64,000 bases of DNA from Moraxella sp035181385 (lineage in GTDB: Bacteria; Pseudomonadota; Gammaproteobacteria; Pseudomonadales; Moraxellaceae), in assembly GCF_035181385.1 (NCBI RefSeq), contig NZ_JAXCJK010000001.1, positions 496,001 to 560,000 of the forward strand. Reading direction: 5' to 3'. Shown here in pieces: positions 1 through 9,059 of the stretch. The position numbers were made by a program, and so were the translations under genes. A model generated the notes under the pieces. The model ran no database searches and had not been told where the DNA came from. It saw nothing but the letters and a program-made list of their open reading frames with translations. Each line of letters starts with the position of its first letter. The first letter of the stretch is position 1.

Positions 1-336
1 TCAGCTGTTAATATCAAATTACACACCCACGATACAACCGCCTTAGCTGGCATTTTGTCTTTATTAAAAGAAAATCACCCACCAGAAGACATGCCTATTT
101 TTGAAGACGAAGACAGCATTGAAGATGCGGTTGCCTATGATGAAGAAGGCAATGAAATCATCATGCCAAAGCCTGCCATCATCAAAGACGGCTGTTTGCC
201 TGTATCGCTGTTCTTATACGATGATTGCAGCATCTCAAAACTTATGGTAAATGACCGCTTTCGCTTATGCCCTAGCGATACTGTCATCAGCGGTTTGCAG
301 GCGATTTTACCACCAGAGAATATCATATTAAGGTAG
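1..336 (+). CDS. dnaE: DNA polymerase III subunit alpha, C-terminal end (partial)
   Basis: The frame is open from the first base, so only the last 111 codons are in the window. They would form the C-terminal tail of the replicative polymerase catalytic subunit. The end reads RFRLCPSDTVISGLQAILPPENI, which aligns by eye with the end of E. coli DnaE (WRVSPTDELL...LIGEERVELEF). It is preceded by an acidic stretch (EDEDSIEDAVAYDEEGNE) that looks lineage-specific. The call rests only on this tail and the upstream body cannot be seen, so certainty is moderate. Confidence 0.65.
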   Translation, partial: SAVNIKLHTHDTTALAGILSLLKENHPPEDMPIFEDEDSIEDAVAYDEEGNEIIMPKPAIIKDGCLPVSLFLYDDCSISKLMVNDRFRLCPSDTVISGLQAILPPENIILR

Positions 337-405
337 CTTGATACGGCTTAACATTTAAAAATGTGATATCCCCCACTTTTATCATAAATAAAAAACACAA
401 ACCAA

Positions 406-1200
406 ATGAATCATCTTAACCACTTAAAAAACATTCGTATTGTCATGATTGGCACAACCCTACCTGCCAATATCGGCTCTGCTGCTCGTGCCATGCACAC
501 GATGGGGCTTGATGACTTAATGATCATCAAGCCTCGCCTACCTATTGATGAGACAAGCATTGCCAGTGCCGCAGGGGCGGTAAGTGTTCTTAAAAAAGCT
601 TGCATTGTTAATACGCTGGACGAAGCACTCGCTGATTGTTCGCTCGTCTTTGCCGCTTCTGCTCGCACTCGTCATCTACCACGCCCTGTCGTTACCCCCA
701 GTCAAAGTGCAAATATCTTGGCAAACTTTTTTACTCAGCAAATCAAACAACCAGATAATAAAAAACCACCTAAGATTGCCATTTTATTTGGTCGAGAAGA
801 CAGAGGCCTGACCAACGATGAGCTTGCCGCTGCCGACTACCACATTCAAATTCCTGCCAATCCTGACTATCCTGTACTCAATGTTGCCGCTGCAGTACAG
901 GTGATTAGTTCGTTCATTTATGATAGATTTATTCAATCAAATGAGGATAAATCAAATAACGCCAATCAAATGACACTCACCATTCGTCAAGACTGGGACG
1001 AGGCCATGATCACTCACAGCCAAAAAGATGCACTCAATGACGCCATCATCAATCTGATGACAAGGCTTGATTTGGCAGATAGCCAAGACTTAAAAAACCT
1101 ACCAAGTCGCTTGTCTCGACTAAGTAGCCGAGTACAGCTTGATCAAAAAGAATATGCTTTATTGCGATCTTTGATTGCCAAAATCAGCCAAAAAATCTAA
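406..1200 (+). CDS. trmJ: tRNA (cytidine/uridine-2'-O-)-methyltransferase TrmJ
   Basis: A 264-residue SPOUT-class RNA methyltransferase. TrmJ 2'-O-methylates position 32 of several tRNAs using SAM. The N-terminus VMIGTTLPANIGSAARAM and the cofactor-knot motifs ILFGREDRGLTNDEL and YPVLNVAAAVQV are typical of TrmJ/LasT proteins. The C-terminal part (about residues 190-264) is the helical extension that separates TrmJ from shorter TrmL-type enzymes. The ATG at 406 gives the family's N-terminus, although there is no strong ribosome-binding site. It lies 69 bases after dnaE and 28 bases before cysE on the same strand. Confidence 0.88.
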   Translation: MNHLNHLKNIRIVMIGTTLPANIGSAARAMHTMGLDDLMIIKPRLPIDETSIASAAGAVSVLKKACIVNTLDEALADCSLVFAASARTRHLPRPVVTPSQSANILANFFTQQIKQPDNKKPPKIAILFGREDRGLTNDELAAADYHIQIPANPDYPVLNVAAAVQVISSFIYDRFIQSNEDKSNNANQMTLTIRQDWDEAMITHSQKDALNDAIINLMTRLDLADSQDLKNLPSRLSRLSSRVQLDQKEYALLRSLIAKISQKI

Positions 1201-1228
1201 CCAACCACGCTTTATTTTAAGGATTGCC

Positions 1229-2023
1229 ATGTCCATCATCAATCGTTTAAAATCACTCATCTTTGCTGTCAATGAAGACATCGAAGCGGTGCTTGACAAA
1301 GACCCAGCTGCTCGTAGCAAAGCTGAGGTTGCCATTACATATCCTGGCATTCACGCACGCACCCTACACCGAGCGGCCCACGCCTTATGGAATGCCGACC
1401 AAAAACTTGCTGCACGCACACTATCGCATATTGGCCGTATGACAACAGGCATAGAAATCCACCCTGCTGCCAAAATTGGTAGACGCTTGTTTATTGACCA
1501 TGGTATGGGCGTGGTCATTGGTGAGACAGCAGAAATTGGTGATGATGTTACCTTATATCATGGCGTTACCTTAGGTGGTGTGTCATGGGAGAAAGGTACA
1601 AAACGCCACCCCACTCTTGGCGATCATGTCGTGGTGGGTGCAGGTGCAAAAATTCTAGGTGGCTTTACTGTAGGCAACAACGCCAAAATCGGCTCAAATG
1701 CTGTTGTCGTTAAGCCCGTCCCTAGCAACACCACAATGATCGGCTCTGCCGCTCGCATGATTGACAAAACCAACAAAAAAGATGCACCAAAAGTCAGTCA
1801 AGAGCAATCAGATGCTGCCAATGAGCTGTTCAATGCCTACGGTCTAAAACCAGACAGCCAAGATCCAATCGCCACCAGTATTGCCGCCCTGCTGGCTCAC
1901 ATTCAAAACCAAGATAAAAAAATATGCGAACTGCAAGCCGCCATCTGCAAACTGGATCCAAACTTTTGTGCCGACATCATCACGCCCATCTGCAAAGATG
2001 ATTTAGATGTACTTAATTGCTAG
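1229..2023 (+). CDS. cysE: serine O-acetyltransferase
   Basis: A 264-residue serine acetyltransferase that makes O-acetylserine from serine and acetyl-CoA, the committed step of cysteine synthesis. An N-terminal helical domain is followed by a left-handed beta-helix of hexapeptide repeats from about residue 80. The conserved block FIDHGMGVVIGETAEIGDD, then YHGVTLGGVSWEKGTKRHP, carries the catalytic Asp/His region. The frame extends upstream to 1175 inside trmJ. The ATG at 1229 is preferred because AAGGA sits 6-10 bases before it and the protein then starts MSIINRLK. A roughly 70-residue tail after the beta-helix ends in Cys. Confidence 0.92.
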   Translation: MSIINRLKSLIFAVNEDIEAVLDKDPAARSKAEVAITYPGIHARTLHRAAHALWNADQKLAARTLSHIGRMTTGIEIHPAAKIGRRLFIDHGMGVVIGETAEIGDDVTLYHGVTLGGVSWEKGTKRHPTLGDHVVVGAGAKILGGFTVGNNAKIGSNAVVVKPVPSNTTMIGSAARMIDKTNKKDAPKVSQEQSDAANELFNAYGLKPDSQDPIATSIAALLAHIQNQDKKICELQAAICKLDPNFCADIITPICKDDLDVLNC

Positions 2024-2060
2024 ACATTTGGCTAAATTTTTATGATTTACTATTTTTATT

Positions 2061-2069
2061 TGCTATAAT
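2061..2069 (+). promoter_or_regulatory. extended -10 promoter for trpS-scpA
   Basis: TGCTATAAT is a perfect extended -10 element. The region 17-18 bases upstream (around 2040) has only a weak -35, as expected for extended -10 promoters. It sits 130 bases upstream of the trpS start in the cysE-trpS gap. No mapping data are available. Confidence 0.45.
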
Positions 2070-2198
2070 GGCAAGTTAAAACCCCTTTGATTGGCCATAG
2101 CTTAACAAACAGCAAAATCCTGCTTTTGCATTGATACTTTTATATTTTATACTTCATACTTTGATGATTTGACGCTTTTTATAAATAGGAAACTTTCC

Positions 2199-3263
2199 AT
2201 GACTGACACCACCGAAAAAAGACGAGTTCTCACAGGGATTACCACCACAGGCATTCCACATTTGGGCAACTATGTCGGCTCAATTCGCCCTGCCATCGCT
2301 GCCGCCAACGAAGCGGTCGCCAAAGGTGAGGGTGATGCGTTCTTTTTTTTGGCGGATTTTCATGCACTCATCAAATGCTTCGACCCTGACGAAATCCATC
2401 GCTCCACTCGTGCCATCGCAGCCACTTGGTTGGCGTGCGGCCTTGACCCTAAAACTTTAACCTTTTATCGTCAATCAGACATTGCCGAGATTCCAGAGCT
2501 TGCGTGGATTTTAAACTGTTCATGCGCCAAGGGTTTGATGAACCGTGCTCATGCCTACAAAGCAGCTGTTGATATTAATACCGCCAAAGAAGATACCGAC
2601 CCTGATTTTGGCATTACCATGGGGCTATTTAGCTACCCTGTACTGATGGCGGCAGATATTTTAATGTTCAACGCCACCCATGTCCCTGTTGGCAAAGACC
2701 AAGTTCAGCACATTGAAATGGCACGAGATATCGCTGGTACTTTTAATTTTAAATACAAAGCCCTGTTTACTCAGCCTACTGCTGTGGTTGATGAAGACAC
2801 GCCACTACTGACAGGGCTTGATGGCCGTAAAATGAGCAAATCTTATGGCAATACCATTCCGCTGTTTGGCGATGGCAATCCACAAATTGATCCAGAAAAA
2901 GCTCTAAAAAAAGCGATTGCACAAATCGTTACCAATTCACAAGCCCCAGAAGAGCCAAAAGACCCTGACAACTGCAACATTTTTGAAATTTATCGTGCCT
3001 TTGCCAACAAAGAAGAAATCAAAGCACTGGCAGCACATTATCGCCAAGGCATCGGCTGGGGCGAAGCAAAAGAAATTTTGTTTCATAAAATCAATGACGA
3101 AATTGCTCCCATGCGGGCTCGTTATTTTGAACTGATGAATGATCCTAAAGAATTAGAAGAAATCCTACAAATGGGGGCAATCAAGGCTCGACGAGTTGCC
3201 CAAAAGCAACTTGACAAAACTCGCCGTGCAATTGGTATCAAGCCTTTAGCGAAGCTCAAATGA
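2199..3263 (+). CDS. trpS: tryptophan--tRNA ligase
   Basis: A 354-residue class I aminoacyl-tRNA synthetase that charges tRNA-Trp in the cytoplasm. The HIGH-type signature is GIPHLGNYVGS near residue 18, and the KMSKS loop is LDGRKMSKSYGN near residue 210. GKDQVQHIEMARDIA is the usual TrpS core motif. The frame opens at 2169, but the ATG at 2199 follows ATAGGAA and gives the expected N-terminus MTDTTEKRRVLTG. It is a little longer than the E. coli protein (334 residues). Its stop is one base before the scpA start, so the two genes are probably co-transcribed. Confidence 0.93.
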   Translation: MTDTTEKRRVLTGITTTGIPHLGNYVGSIRPAIAAANEAVAKGEGDAFFFLADFHALIKCFDPDEIHRSTRAIAATWLACGLDPKTLTFYRQSDIAEIPELAWILNCSCAKGLMNRAHAYKAAVDINTAKEDTDPDFGITMGLFSYPVLMAADILMFNATHVPVGKDQVQHIEMARDIAGTFNFKYKALFTQPTAVVDEDTPLLTGLDGRKMSKSYGNTIPLFGDGNPQIDPEKALKKAIAQIVTNSQAPEEPKDPDNCNIFEIYRAFANKEEIKALAAHYRQGIGWGEAKEILFHKINDEIAPMRARYFELMNDPKELEEILQMGAIKARRVAQKQLDKTRRAIGIKPLAKLK

Positions 3264-3264
3264 C

Positions 3265-4158
3265 ATGACAGACACCATCACAAATCTTGCGACCAACGAT
3301 ACGCAGATTCGTATCTTTGACACCCCTGTTGAAAGCTTGCCTGAGGATTTATATATCCCACCGCAAGCATTTGCCATTTGGCTAGAACAATTTGCAGGCC
3401 CGCTTGACTTTTTGTTGTACTTGGTTAAAAAGAATAATTTTGATTTAACCGAGACTGCCATCTTGCCCATCACAGAGCAATATCTCAGTTACATCAAAGA
3501 CTTAGATGAAGAATATTTTGAGCTAGCGGGCGACTATTTGCTCATGGCAAGCACATTAATCGCCATTAAAAGTGAGCTGTTGTTGCCTCAAGCAAGCATC
3601 AATGATGAAGAATTAAGCCCAAAAGCACGCCTGATTCAAAAGCTAGAAGAGTATGCTCAAATCAAAGAAGCCGCCAAACGCCTTGACAATCTCATTCGTC
3701 TTGAAAGAGATGTGTTTTTGGCATTTACAAGCCTACCCAGCACACAAGCAATGCGTGCCGAATTGCCCAAATACTCGCCACAAATTTTGGTTGACAGTCT
3801 CATCAATATGCAAATCAAGCCAGATTATCAAATGCACACGGTCGCCATCGACCCTGTGCCATTGCCTGAGAGAATCGCCGCTATTACTCGGACTTTGAGC
3901 AAAAAAGGCATGGCCACCTTCAAAGAATTGCTTGAACCTACACAAGGTAAACTTGGCGTGGTGGTCAGTTTTGTGGCGATTCTTGAACTCATCAAGCGTG
4001 GTTTGGTGGGATTTGACGAGTACCCAACAGATGACTTTGATGATGAAAGTGCAGACAATTACGCTCTCACCACCGAAAAGCAAGCCAAAAATACACTGCC
4101 CAGCGTAGATAACATTGGATACGCCATTGGTGAGCAGACGCTTTATTGGTTACGCTGA
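3265..4158 (+). CDS. scpA: segregation and condensation protein A
   Basis: A 297-residue ScpA, the kleisin of the SMC-ScpAB condensin that compacts and segregates chromosomes. Family features are the N-terminal FAGPLDFLLYLVKKNNFDLTE, the adjacent AGDYLLMASTLIAIKSELLLP and a C-terminal winged-helix-like region (about 200-265). The tail (about 265-297) looks variable. The start lies one base after the trpS stop, suggesting translational coupling. scpB follows after 90 bases. No smc gene is visible here. Confidence 0.9.
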   Translation: MTDTITNLATNDTQIRIFDTPVESLPEDLYIPPQAFAIWLEQFAGPLDFLLYLVKKNNFDLTETAILPITEQYLSYIKDLDEEYFELAGDYLLMASTLIAIKSELLLPQASINDEELSPKARLIQKLEEYAQIKEAAKRLDNLIRLERDVFLAFTSLPSTQAMRAELPKYSPQILVDSLINMQIKPDYQMHTVAIDPVPLPERIAAITRTLSKKGMATFKELLEPTQGKLGVVVSFVAILELIKRGLVGFDEYPTDDFDDESADNYALTTEKQAKNTLPSVDNIGYAIGEQTLYWLR

Positions 4159-4248
4159 TTGGCTGATTGGCATTTTGTACTTACATTATTGATGTTCAGC
4201 CTATTGACACCACTATTTATTTCATCTTAAATTATTTTTATAAAAATC

Positions 4249-4860
4249 ATGGAAAATTTAATCACTCCCCTAGTACTTGATGTGGCCGCTGCCAACACAA
4301 AAACAGACGAACAAAAAGCCATCTTGGAGGCACACGCTACCGCCGAAGCACTCAGTCGCTATATTGAGGTGCTATTACACGCCAGCGAAACCCCCCTAAC
4401 TGATACCGACCTAAAAAAACATCTGTCCATGAGCAGTGATGAACTGCAAATGGCTCTTATCATTTTAAAAGAACGCCTAGCAGGAAGCGTGTTAACGCTT
4501 GGCAAAACTGCCAGTGGCTACCGACTACAAATCAAAGACAACTACTCACGACTCATTCAACAAATTTTTCCAGAAAGATTGGAAAGCCTAAGTCAGGCAT
4601 TGCTTGAAACCCTAAGTGTCATCGCTTATAGACAGCCTGTAACTCGTGGCGACATCGAGCAGGTGCGTGGCGTTACCGTATCAAGCAATATTTTAAGACA
4701 GCTTTTTGACAAGGGCTGGATTATGGAAAAGGGTCATAAAGACACGCTGGGTAAGCCTGCCTTATTACACACCACGCCTGCATTTTTAGATGCGTTTGGC
4801 TTATTGAGTTTGGAGGATTTACCAGAATTACCCGACCTACAAAGTTTAAATATCAGATAG
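4249..4860 (+). CDS. scpB: segregation and condensation protein B
   Basis: A 203-residue ScpB, the winged-helix partner that dimerises and binds ScpA in the SMC complex. Recognised from LSRYIEVLLHASETPLTDTDL near the N-terminus and ETLSVIAYRQPVTRGDIEQVRGV near residue 123, followed by GWIMEKGHKDTLGKPALLHTT. The ATG at 4249 has no clear ribosome-binding site. A run of five TGATTGT repeats begins two bases after the stop. Confidence 0.9.
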   Translation: MENLITPLVLDVAAANTKTDEQKAILEAHATAEALSRYIEVLLHASETPLTDTDLKKHLSMSSDELQMALIILKERLAGSVLTLGKTASGYRLQIKDNYSRLIQQIFPERLESLSQALLETLSVIAYRQPVTRGDIEQVRGVTVSSNILRQLFDKGWIMEKGHKDTLGKPALLHTTPAFLDAFGLLSLEDLPELPDLQSLNIR

Positions 4861-4862
4861 TC

Positions 4863-4897
4863 TGATTGTTGATTGTTGATTGTTGATTGTTGATTGT
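4863..4897 (+). repeat. tandem heptanucleotide repeat, 5 x TGATTGT
   Basis: Five uninterrupted perfect copies of TGATTGT (35 bases) start two bases after the scpB stop codon, in the 266-base gap before rluB. Perfect short tandem repeats like this can gain or lose units by polymerase slippage. The array is not in a reading frame of either gene, so any effect would be on transcript ends or on rluB expression. Confidence 0.97.
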
Positions 4898-5126
4898 ATT
4901 ATTTAACCATCGGCAGTCCTAATATGTTTTTTTATTTTTTGGCATTGTTAATTTAAAGTACATTTGAAAAACCTTTTACCTAAAAACCACCTAAAAAATG
5001 TCTGTCGGTAGAATTGGTGTTTTTACCACTTTATGACAAATTTTTCTTGCCAAATACCATCAAAAGCCGTATCATTAACCTTTTTAACATTGTGAAATGT
5101 TGCTATCCAACCACAGGACCATCATC

Positions 5127-6161
5127 ATGAATGACACCACCAGCTTTACCGACATTGATTCGTCTCAATCAGCACCAACCAGCCACGCCGATGGCGAAAA
5201 ACTTCAAAAATTACTCGCTCGCATGGGATTGGGCTCACGGCGTGGATTGGAAGATATTATTAAGGCAGGGCGTATCTCTATCAATGGTCGCATTGCCACT
5301 TTGGGCGACCGTGCCACCACTACTGATGAGATTCGTGTCGATGGTCGGCTTGTGCGTATCAAGGCAGAACGAGAAAAACGCCGCCGTATCATTGCCTACT
5401 ATAAGCCAGAAGGTGAAATTTCATCAGCCTCAGACCCAGAAGGTCGCCCTACCGTTTTTGACCGCCTGCCTAAACTTACAGGCGATAGATGGGTCATGGT
5501 CGGTCGTCTAGACATCAACTCATCAGGGTTACTACTATTTACCAACGATGGTGAGCTGGCACACCGTTTGATGCACCCTTCAAATGAAGTTGTCCGTGAG
5601 TATGCGGTGCGTGTGCTTGGCGAAGTTACCCCACAAATTGCCCAAAACCTAACTCGTGGCGTTGAGCTTGAAGATGGCATGGCAAAGTTTGATGACATCA
5701 AAGAAGGTGGTGGCATGGGTGTCAATAAATGGTATCATGTCAAAATCAAAGAAGGTCGCAAGCGTGAAGTGCGTCGTATGTTTGAATCCCAAGAACTCAA
5801 AGTTTCTCGCCTAATCCGCACTCGCTATGGTACGGTCATTCTACCAAAAGAGCTACGCACAGGGCGATTCATTGAGCTTGATGCTAAAGAAATCGGCAAA
5901 CTCATCGAAACAGTAGGCTTACGCCCTCGCATCGGCACAGGTCTTAATACCGCCGCCAAAGAAAAGCAAGCACGCATTCACAAAAAACCGCTCAAATCTC
6001 GTGAAATTCGCCGTCAAAAACACGAAAGACACGAAAAACAAGAGGAGCGACGCAGCCGCATGGGTGGTAAACCTGCCAATAAAGGCAAGCGACTATCACA
6101 AGAGCGTGCCTCAACACCAAACTCACCCAACCTAAAAACTGCCAAATTTTATCAGATATGA
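5127..6161 (+). CDS. rluB: 23S rRNA pseudouridine synthase RluB
   Basis: A 344-residue RsuA/RluB-family enzyme that would convert U2605 (E. coli numbering) of 23S rRNA to pseudouridine. An N-terminal S4 RNA-binding domain (EKLQKLLARMGLGSRRGLED, about 24-70) precedes the catalytic domain, where GRLDINSSGLLLFTNDGEL contains the catalytic Asp. After about residue 275 comes a basic tail rich in K, R, H and E, common in RluB. The frame reaches 5097, but the ATG at 5127 behind CAGGA is the likely start. The thioesterase gene starts 14 bases downstream. Confidence 0.9.
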   Translation: MNDTTSFTDIDSSQSAPTSHADGEKLQKLLARMGLGSRRGLEDIIKAGRISINGRIATLGDRATTTDEIRVDGRLVRIKAEREKRRRIIAYYKPEGEISSASDPEGRPTVFDRLPKLTGDRWVMVGRLDINSSGLLLFTNDGELAHRLMHPSNEVVREYAVRVLGEVTPQIAQNLTRGVELEDGMAKFDDIKEGGGMGVNKWYHVKIKEGRKREVRRMFESQELKVSRLIRTRYGTVILPKELRTGRFIELDAKEIGKLIETVGLRPRIGTGLNTAAKEKQARIHKKPLKSREIRRQKHERHEKQEERRSRMGGKPANKGKRLSQERASTPNSPNLKTAKFYQI

Positions 6162-6175
6162 AATAAGGTCTAATC

Positions 6176-6721
6176 ATGTATCCGTTTTTTCGTCTTGCCA
6201 AAACCATTGTCAAAAGCTCGCTTGATTTCAAAAAAGGCGATAAACTAGACTTTTATGACACAAGCGAATATCGTTTTACCGCCAATGTGAACGACATTGA
6301 CAACTTTCTTGAAATGAATAATGGGCGAATTTTTACGCTATTTGATTTGGGTCGTACGGATTTTGCCATTCGTTCAGGTCTTGGGGCAAAACTCATCAAA
6401 AACCGCTGGGGGCTGGTCGTGGCAGGTAGCACCATTCAGTATCGCAAGCGGATTCGTGCCTTTGATCAAGTCGTGATGAAAACTCGCATTTGTGCGGTGG
6501 ATGAACGCTGGTTTTATGTTGAACAAACCATGTGGGTTAAGGACAAATGCACCTGCCACGCTCTACTGCGTACGGCGGTAACTGATTTTAAATCTGGCAA
6601 AGCCCTACCCACCAAAAAAGTTTTAGACAGTTTGGGCTATGTAAACATCCACCTACCCCCTGATGAATGGGTGCAGGCATGGATTGATGCCGACAAGCTG
6701 CGTCCTTATCCAAGTGAGTGA
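6176..6721 (+). CDS. hotdog-fold thioesterase family protein (4HBT_2/THEM6-like)
   Basis: A 181-residue protein resembling the acyl-CoA thioesterase-like family that includes eukaryotic THEM6. The segment NVNDIDNFLEMNNGRIFTLF is the YxDxDxxxHmNNaxyl-type hotdog motif, and the later YRKRIRAFDQVVMKTRI and WFYVEQTMW fit the strand pattern. The substrate is unknown. AAGG lies about 8 bases before the ATG. The gene is 14 bases behind rluB and probably in its transcript. Functional certainty stops at the family level. Confidence 0.72.
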   Translation: MYPFFRLAKTIVKSSLDFKKGDKLDFYDTSEYRFTANVNDIDNFLEMNNGRIFTLFDLGRTDFAIRSGLGAKLIKNRWGLVVAGSTIQYRKRIRAFDQVVMKTRICAVDERWFYVEQTMWVKDKCTCHALLRTAVTDFKSGKALPTKKVLDSLGYVNIHLPPDEWVQAWIDADKLRPYPSE

Positions 6722-7059
6722 TGAAACTTTTTTTAATAAAAAAAAGGCTATCTAAATAAATATTGGGTTGGTATTTTTATTCCAAAGCATTAATTTAGCT
6801 TTTAAAATAAGAAAATAGCAGTCTTATTTTACTCCTAATTAAAACTCCTACCACAAAGGATAAAAAAGGACAAATAACCCCATATTAGATAGCACGCATT
6901 TTTTATTATTCATTTAAAAAATATATTCGTTTATTTTAAAAATAATACTTACCATCTCATCGCTTTTATGTTTTAATATGGCAATTTTTTTGTCAAGGTG
7001 GTATTTATTCCACCATCAAAAGCATTTTACTCATTTAACTTGAAACTCGAGAAGTTATC
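6722..7059. other. 338-base intergenic region before pckG
   Basis: Very AT-rich, with no open frame that looks coding. It holds the imperfect inverted repeat listed separately (6747-6893) and a small dyad GGTGG-N8-CCACC at 6997-7014, about 45 bases upstream of pckG, which could be an operator or a 5'-UTR hairpin. The pckG promoter must lie here, but no single -35/-10 pair stands out. Confidence 0.6.
6747..6893. repeat. imperfect terminal inverted repeat around an AT-rich 147-base segment
   Basis: GCTATCTAAATAAATATTGGGTT at the left end matches, as reverse complement, AACCCCATATTAGATAGC at the right end, apart from a 4-base gap and one substitution. The interior is nearly all A and T. It could be a remnant of a small non-coding mobile element or a long hairpin. 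I see no flanking target duplication. Confidence 0.4.
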
Positions 7060-8892
7060 ATGACCGCAACAACTACTGCACCAGATTTTGTCCGTCATCA
7101 AGCCCTAGTAAATTGGGTTGCTCAAATCGCAAATCTTACCAAGCCTGCTCGCATCGAATGGTGCGATGGTTCACAAGAAGAATATGACCGCCTAATCAAT
7201 CTTATGATTGACAACGGCACTATGGTAAAATTAAACCAAGAAAAACACCCAAATTCATATCTGGCATTTTCAGACCCATCAGATGTAGCTCGTGTCGAAG
7301 ACCGTACTTTCATCTGCTCAGAGCAAGAAATCGACGCTGGTGCAACCAACAACTGGCAACACCCAGACGAGATGCGTGCCAAGTTGGCAGGTTTATTTGA
7401 TGGTTGTATGGCAGGACGCACCATGTATGTTGTGCCTTTTAGTATGGGCCCTTTGGGTAGCCACATTGCTCATATCGGTGTTGAACTGACCGACAGTCCT
7501 TATGTGGTAGCCAGTATGCGTAAAATGGCTCGTATGGGCAAGGCGGTATATGATGTACTTGGTACAGACGGTGAATTTGTACCATGTATACACTCTGTTG
7601 GTGCACCATTAGCCGACGGTCAAAAAGATGTGGCGTGGCCTTGTAACGATGATAAATACATCGTTCACTTCCCAGAAACTCGTGAAATCTGGTCTTATGG
7701 CTCAGGCTATGGTGGCAACGCTCTACTTGGCAAAAAATGCCTAGCCTTGCGTATCGCCTCTGTCATGGGCCGTGAACAAGGTTGGCTGGCTGAGCATATG
7801 CTTATTTTGGGCGTAACCAATCCACAAGGCAAAAAACACTACATCGCCGCAGCATTCCCTTCAGCGTGCGGTAAGACCAACTTTGCTATGTTGATTCCAC
7901 CAGCAGGATATGAGGGCTGGAAGGTAGAAACTGTGGGCGATGACATCGCATGGATTAAGCCATCAGCAGACGGCAAACTATACGCCATCAACCCAGAAGC
8001 AGGCTTTTTTGGTGTTGCTCCTGGCACAAACACCAAGACCAACTCCAACTGCATGAGCACATTAGGCTCTGATGTCATCTATACCAATGTGGCAATGACA
8101 GAAGACGGCGAGGCGTGGTGGGAAGGAAAAACCAAAGAAACCCCAGAAAAACTCATCAATTGGAAACGCCAAAAGCATGATGGTAGCGAAAAAGCATCGC
8201 ATGCCAATGCCCGCTTTACTGTATCAGCGGCTCAATGTCCATCTATCGACCCACAATGGGAAAATCCAGAAGGTGTGCCAATTTCTGCCTTTATCTTTGG
8301 CGGTCGCCGCGCTGATACTGTGCCATTAGTATCGGAGGCTTTTGACTGGGTGGATGGCGTGTATAAAGCTGCCACCATGGGTTCTGAAACCACCGCCGCC
8401 GCCACTGGTGCACAGGGTGTGGTACGCCGTGATCCATTCGCCATGCTACCATTTGCAGGCTACAACATGGCTGACTATTTTACCAACTGGCTAGAAATGG
8501 GCAAGCAGCTAGAAAAACTGACCAACGAACACGGTACCAAAATGCCTAAGATGTTTAAGGTAAACTGGTTCCGCCGTGATGAAAATGGTGATTTTGTATG
8601 GCCTGGCTTTGGTCAAAATATGCGTGTGCTTGAATGGATTATTGACCGCTGTGATGGTAAAGCAAATGCCGTCCATACACCAATTGGTCTTGTGCCTACT
8701 TATGGCGACATCAATTGGGCAGAGTCTGATTTTAGCGAGCAACAATTTAGCTTAGTAACCAGCCAAGACAAAGATGCTTGGGTAAAAGAATTAAACGACC
8801 ATCAGGCACTGTTTGAAAAACTTGGTGAGCGTATGCCGCAAGCCTTGATTGACCATCAAGCCAAACTGCTTGATGCGGTACAAAGTGCTTAA
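7060..8892 (+). CDS. pckG: phosphoenolpyruvate carboxykinase (GTP)
   Basis: A 610-residue GTP-dependent PEP carboxykinase converting oxaloacetate plus GTP to phosphoenolpyruvate, the entry to gluconeogenesis. The P-loop segment AAFPSACGKTNFAM (near residue 265) includes the reactive Cys of this family, followed by the metal and nucleotide motifs VGDDIAWI and EAGFFGVAPGT. SMGPLGSHIAHIGVELTDS is a GTP-type N-terminal motif. The length matches the GTP class, not the roughly 530-residue ATP class. The GAGAAG at 7049-7054 serves as ribosome-binding site. The gene stands alone and ends at a strong terminator. Confidence 0.95.
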   Translation: MTATTTAPDFVRHQALVNWVAQIANLTKPARIEWCDGSQEEYDRLINLMIDNGTMVKLNQEKHPNSYLAFSDPSDVARVEDRTFICSEQEIDAGATNNWQHPDEMRAKLAGLFDGCMAGRTMYVVPFSMGPLGSHIAHIGVELTDSPYVVASMRKMARMGKAVYDVLGTDGEFVPCIHSVGAPLADGQKDVAWPCNDDKYIVHFPETREIWSYGSGYGGNALLGKKCLALRIASVMGREQGWLAEHMLILGVTNPQGKKHYIAAAFPSACGKTNFAMLIPPAGYEGWKVETVGDDIAWIKPSADGKLYAINPEAGFFGVAPGTNTKTNSNCMSTLGSDVIYTNVAMTEDGEAWWEGKTKETPEKLINWKRQKHDGSEKASHANARFTVSAAQCPSIDPQWENPEGVPISAFIFGGRRADTVPLVSEAFDWVDGVYKAATMGSETTAAATGAQGVVRRDPFAMLPFAGYNMADYFTNWLEMGKQLEKLTNEHGTKMPKMFKVNWFRRDENGDFVWPGFGQNMRVLEWIIDRCDGKANAVHTPIGLVPTYGDINWAESDFSEQQFSLVTSQDKDAWVKELNDHQALFEKLGERMPQALIDHQAKLLDAVQSA

Positions 8893-8910
8893 TCATCAAT
8901 AATATTTAAA

Positions 8911-8940
8911 GCATTCTAATTATTATTAGAATGCTTTTTT
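8911..8940 (+). terminator. intrinsic terminator of pckG
   Basis: A perfect 10-base-pair stem (GCATTCTAAT / ATTAGAATGC) with a TATT loop is followed by six T residues, 18 bases after the pckG stop. Confidence 0.9.
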
Positions 8941-8998
8941 ATTTAAAAATAAGCCTTTATGACAACAGACCACCACCATCAAGGGTAGCTAAAAAAAC

Positions 8999-9026
8999 AA
9001 AAAGACAGCTTATAGACTGTCTTTTT
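8999..9026 (-). terminator. intrinsic terminator of the acyl-CoA dehydrogenase gene
   Basis: The stem AAAAAGACAG / CTGTCTTTTT with an 8-base loop lies 34 bases beyond the end of the leftward gene and has a T-run in that direction. The same hairpin could also stop rightward transcription. Confidence 0.8.
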
Positions 9027-9059
9027 ATAATGTTAATCTGACTTAATCGGCTTGGCATA

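Noticed and set aside
1175..1228. Upstream extension of cysE into trmJ
   Set aside because: The ATG at 1229 has a proper ribosome-binding site, and the extension adds residues not found in the family.
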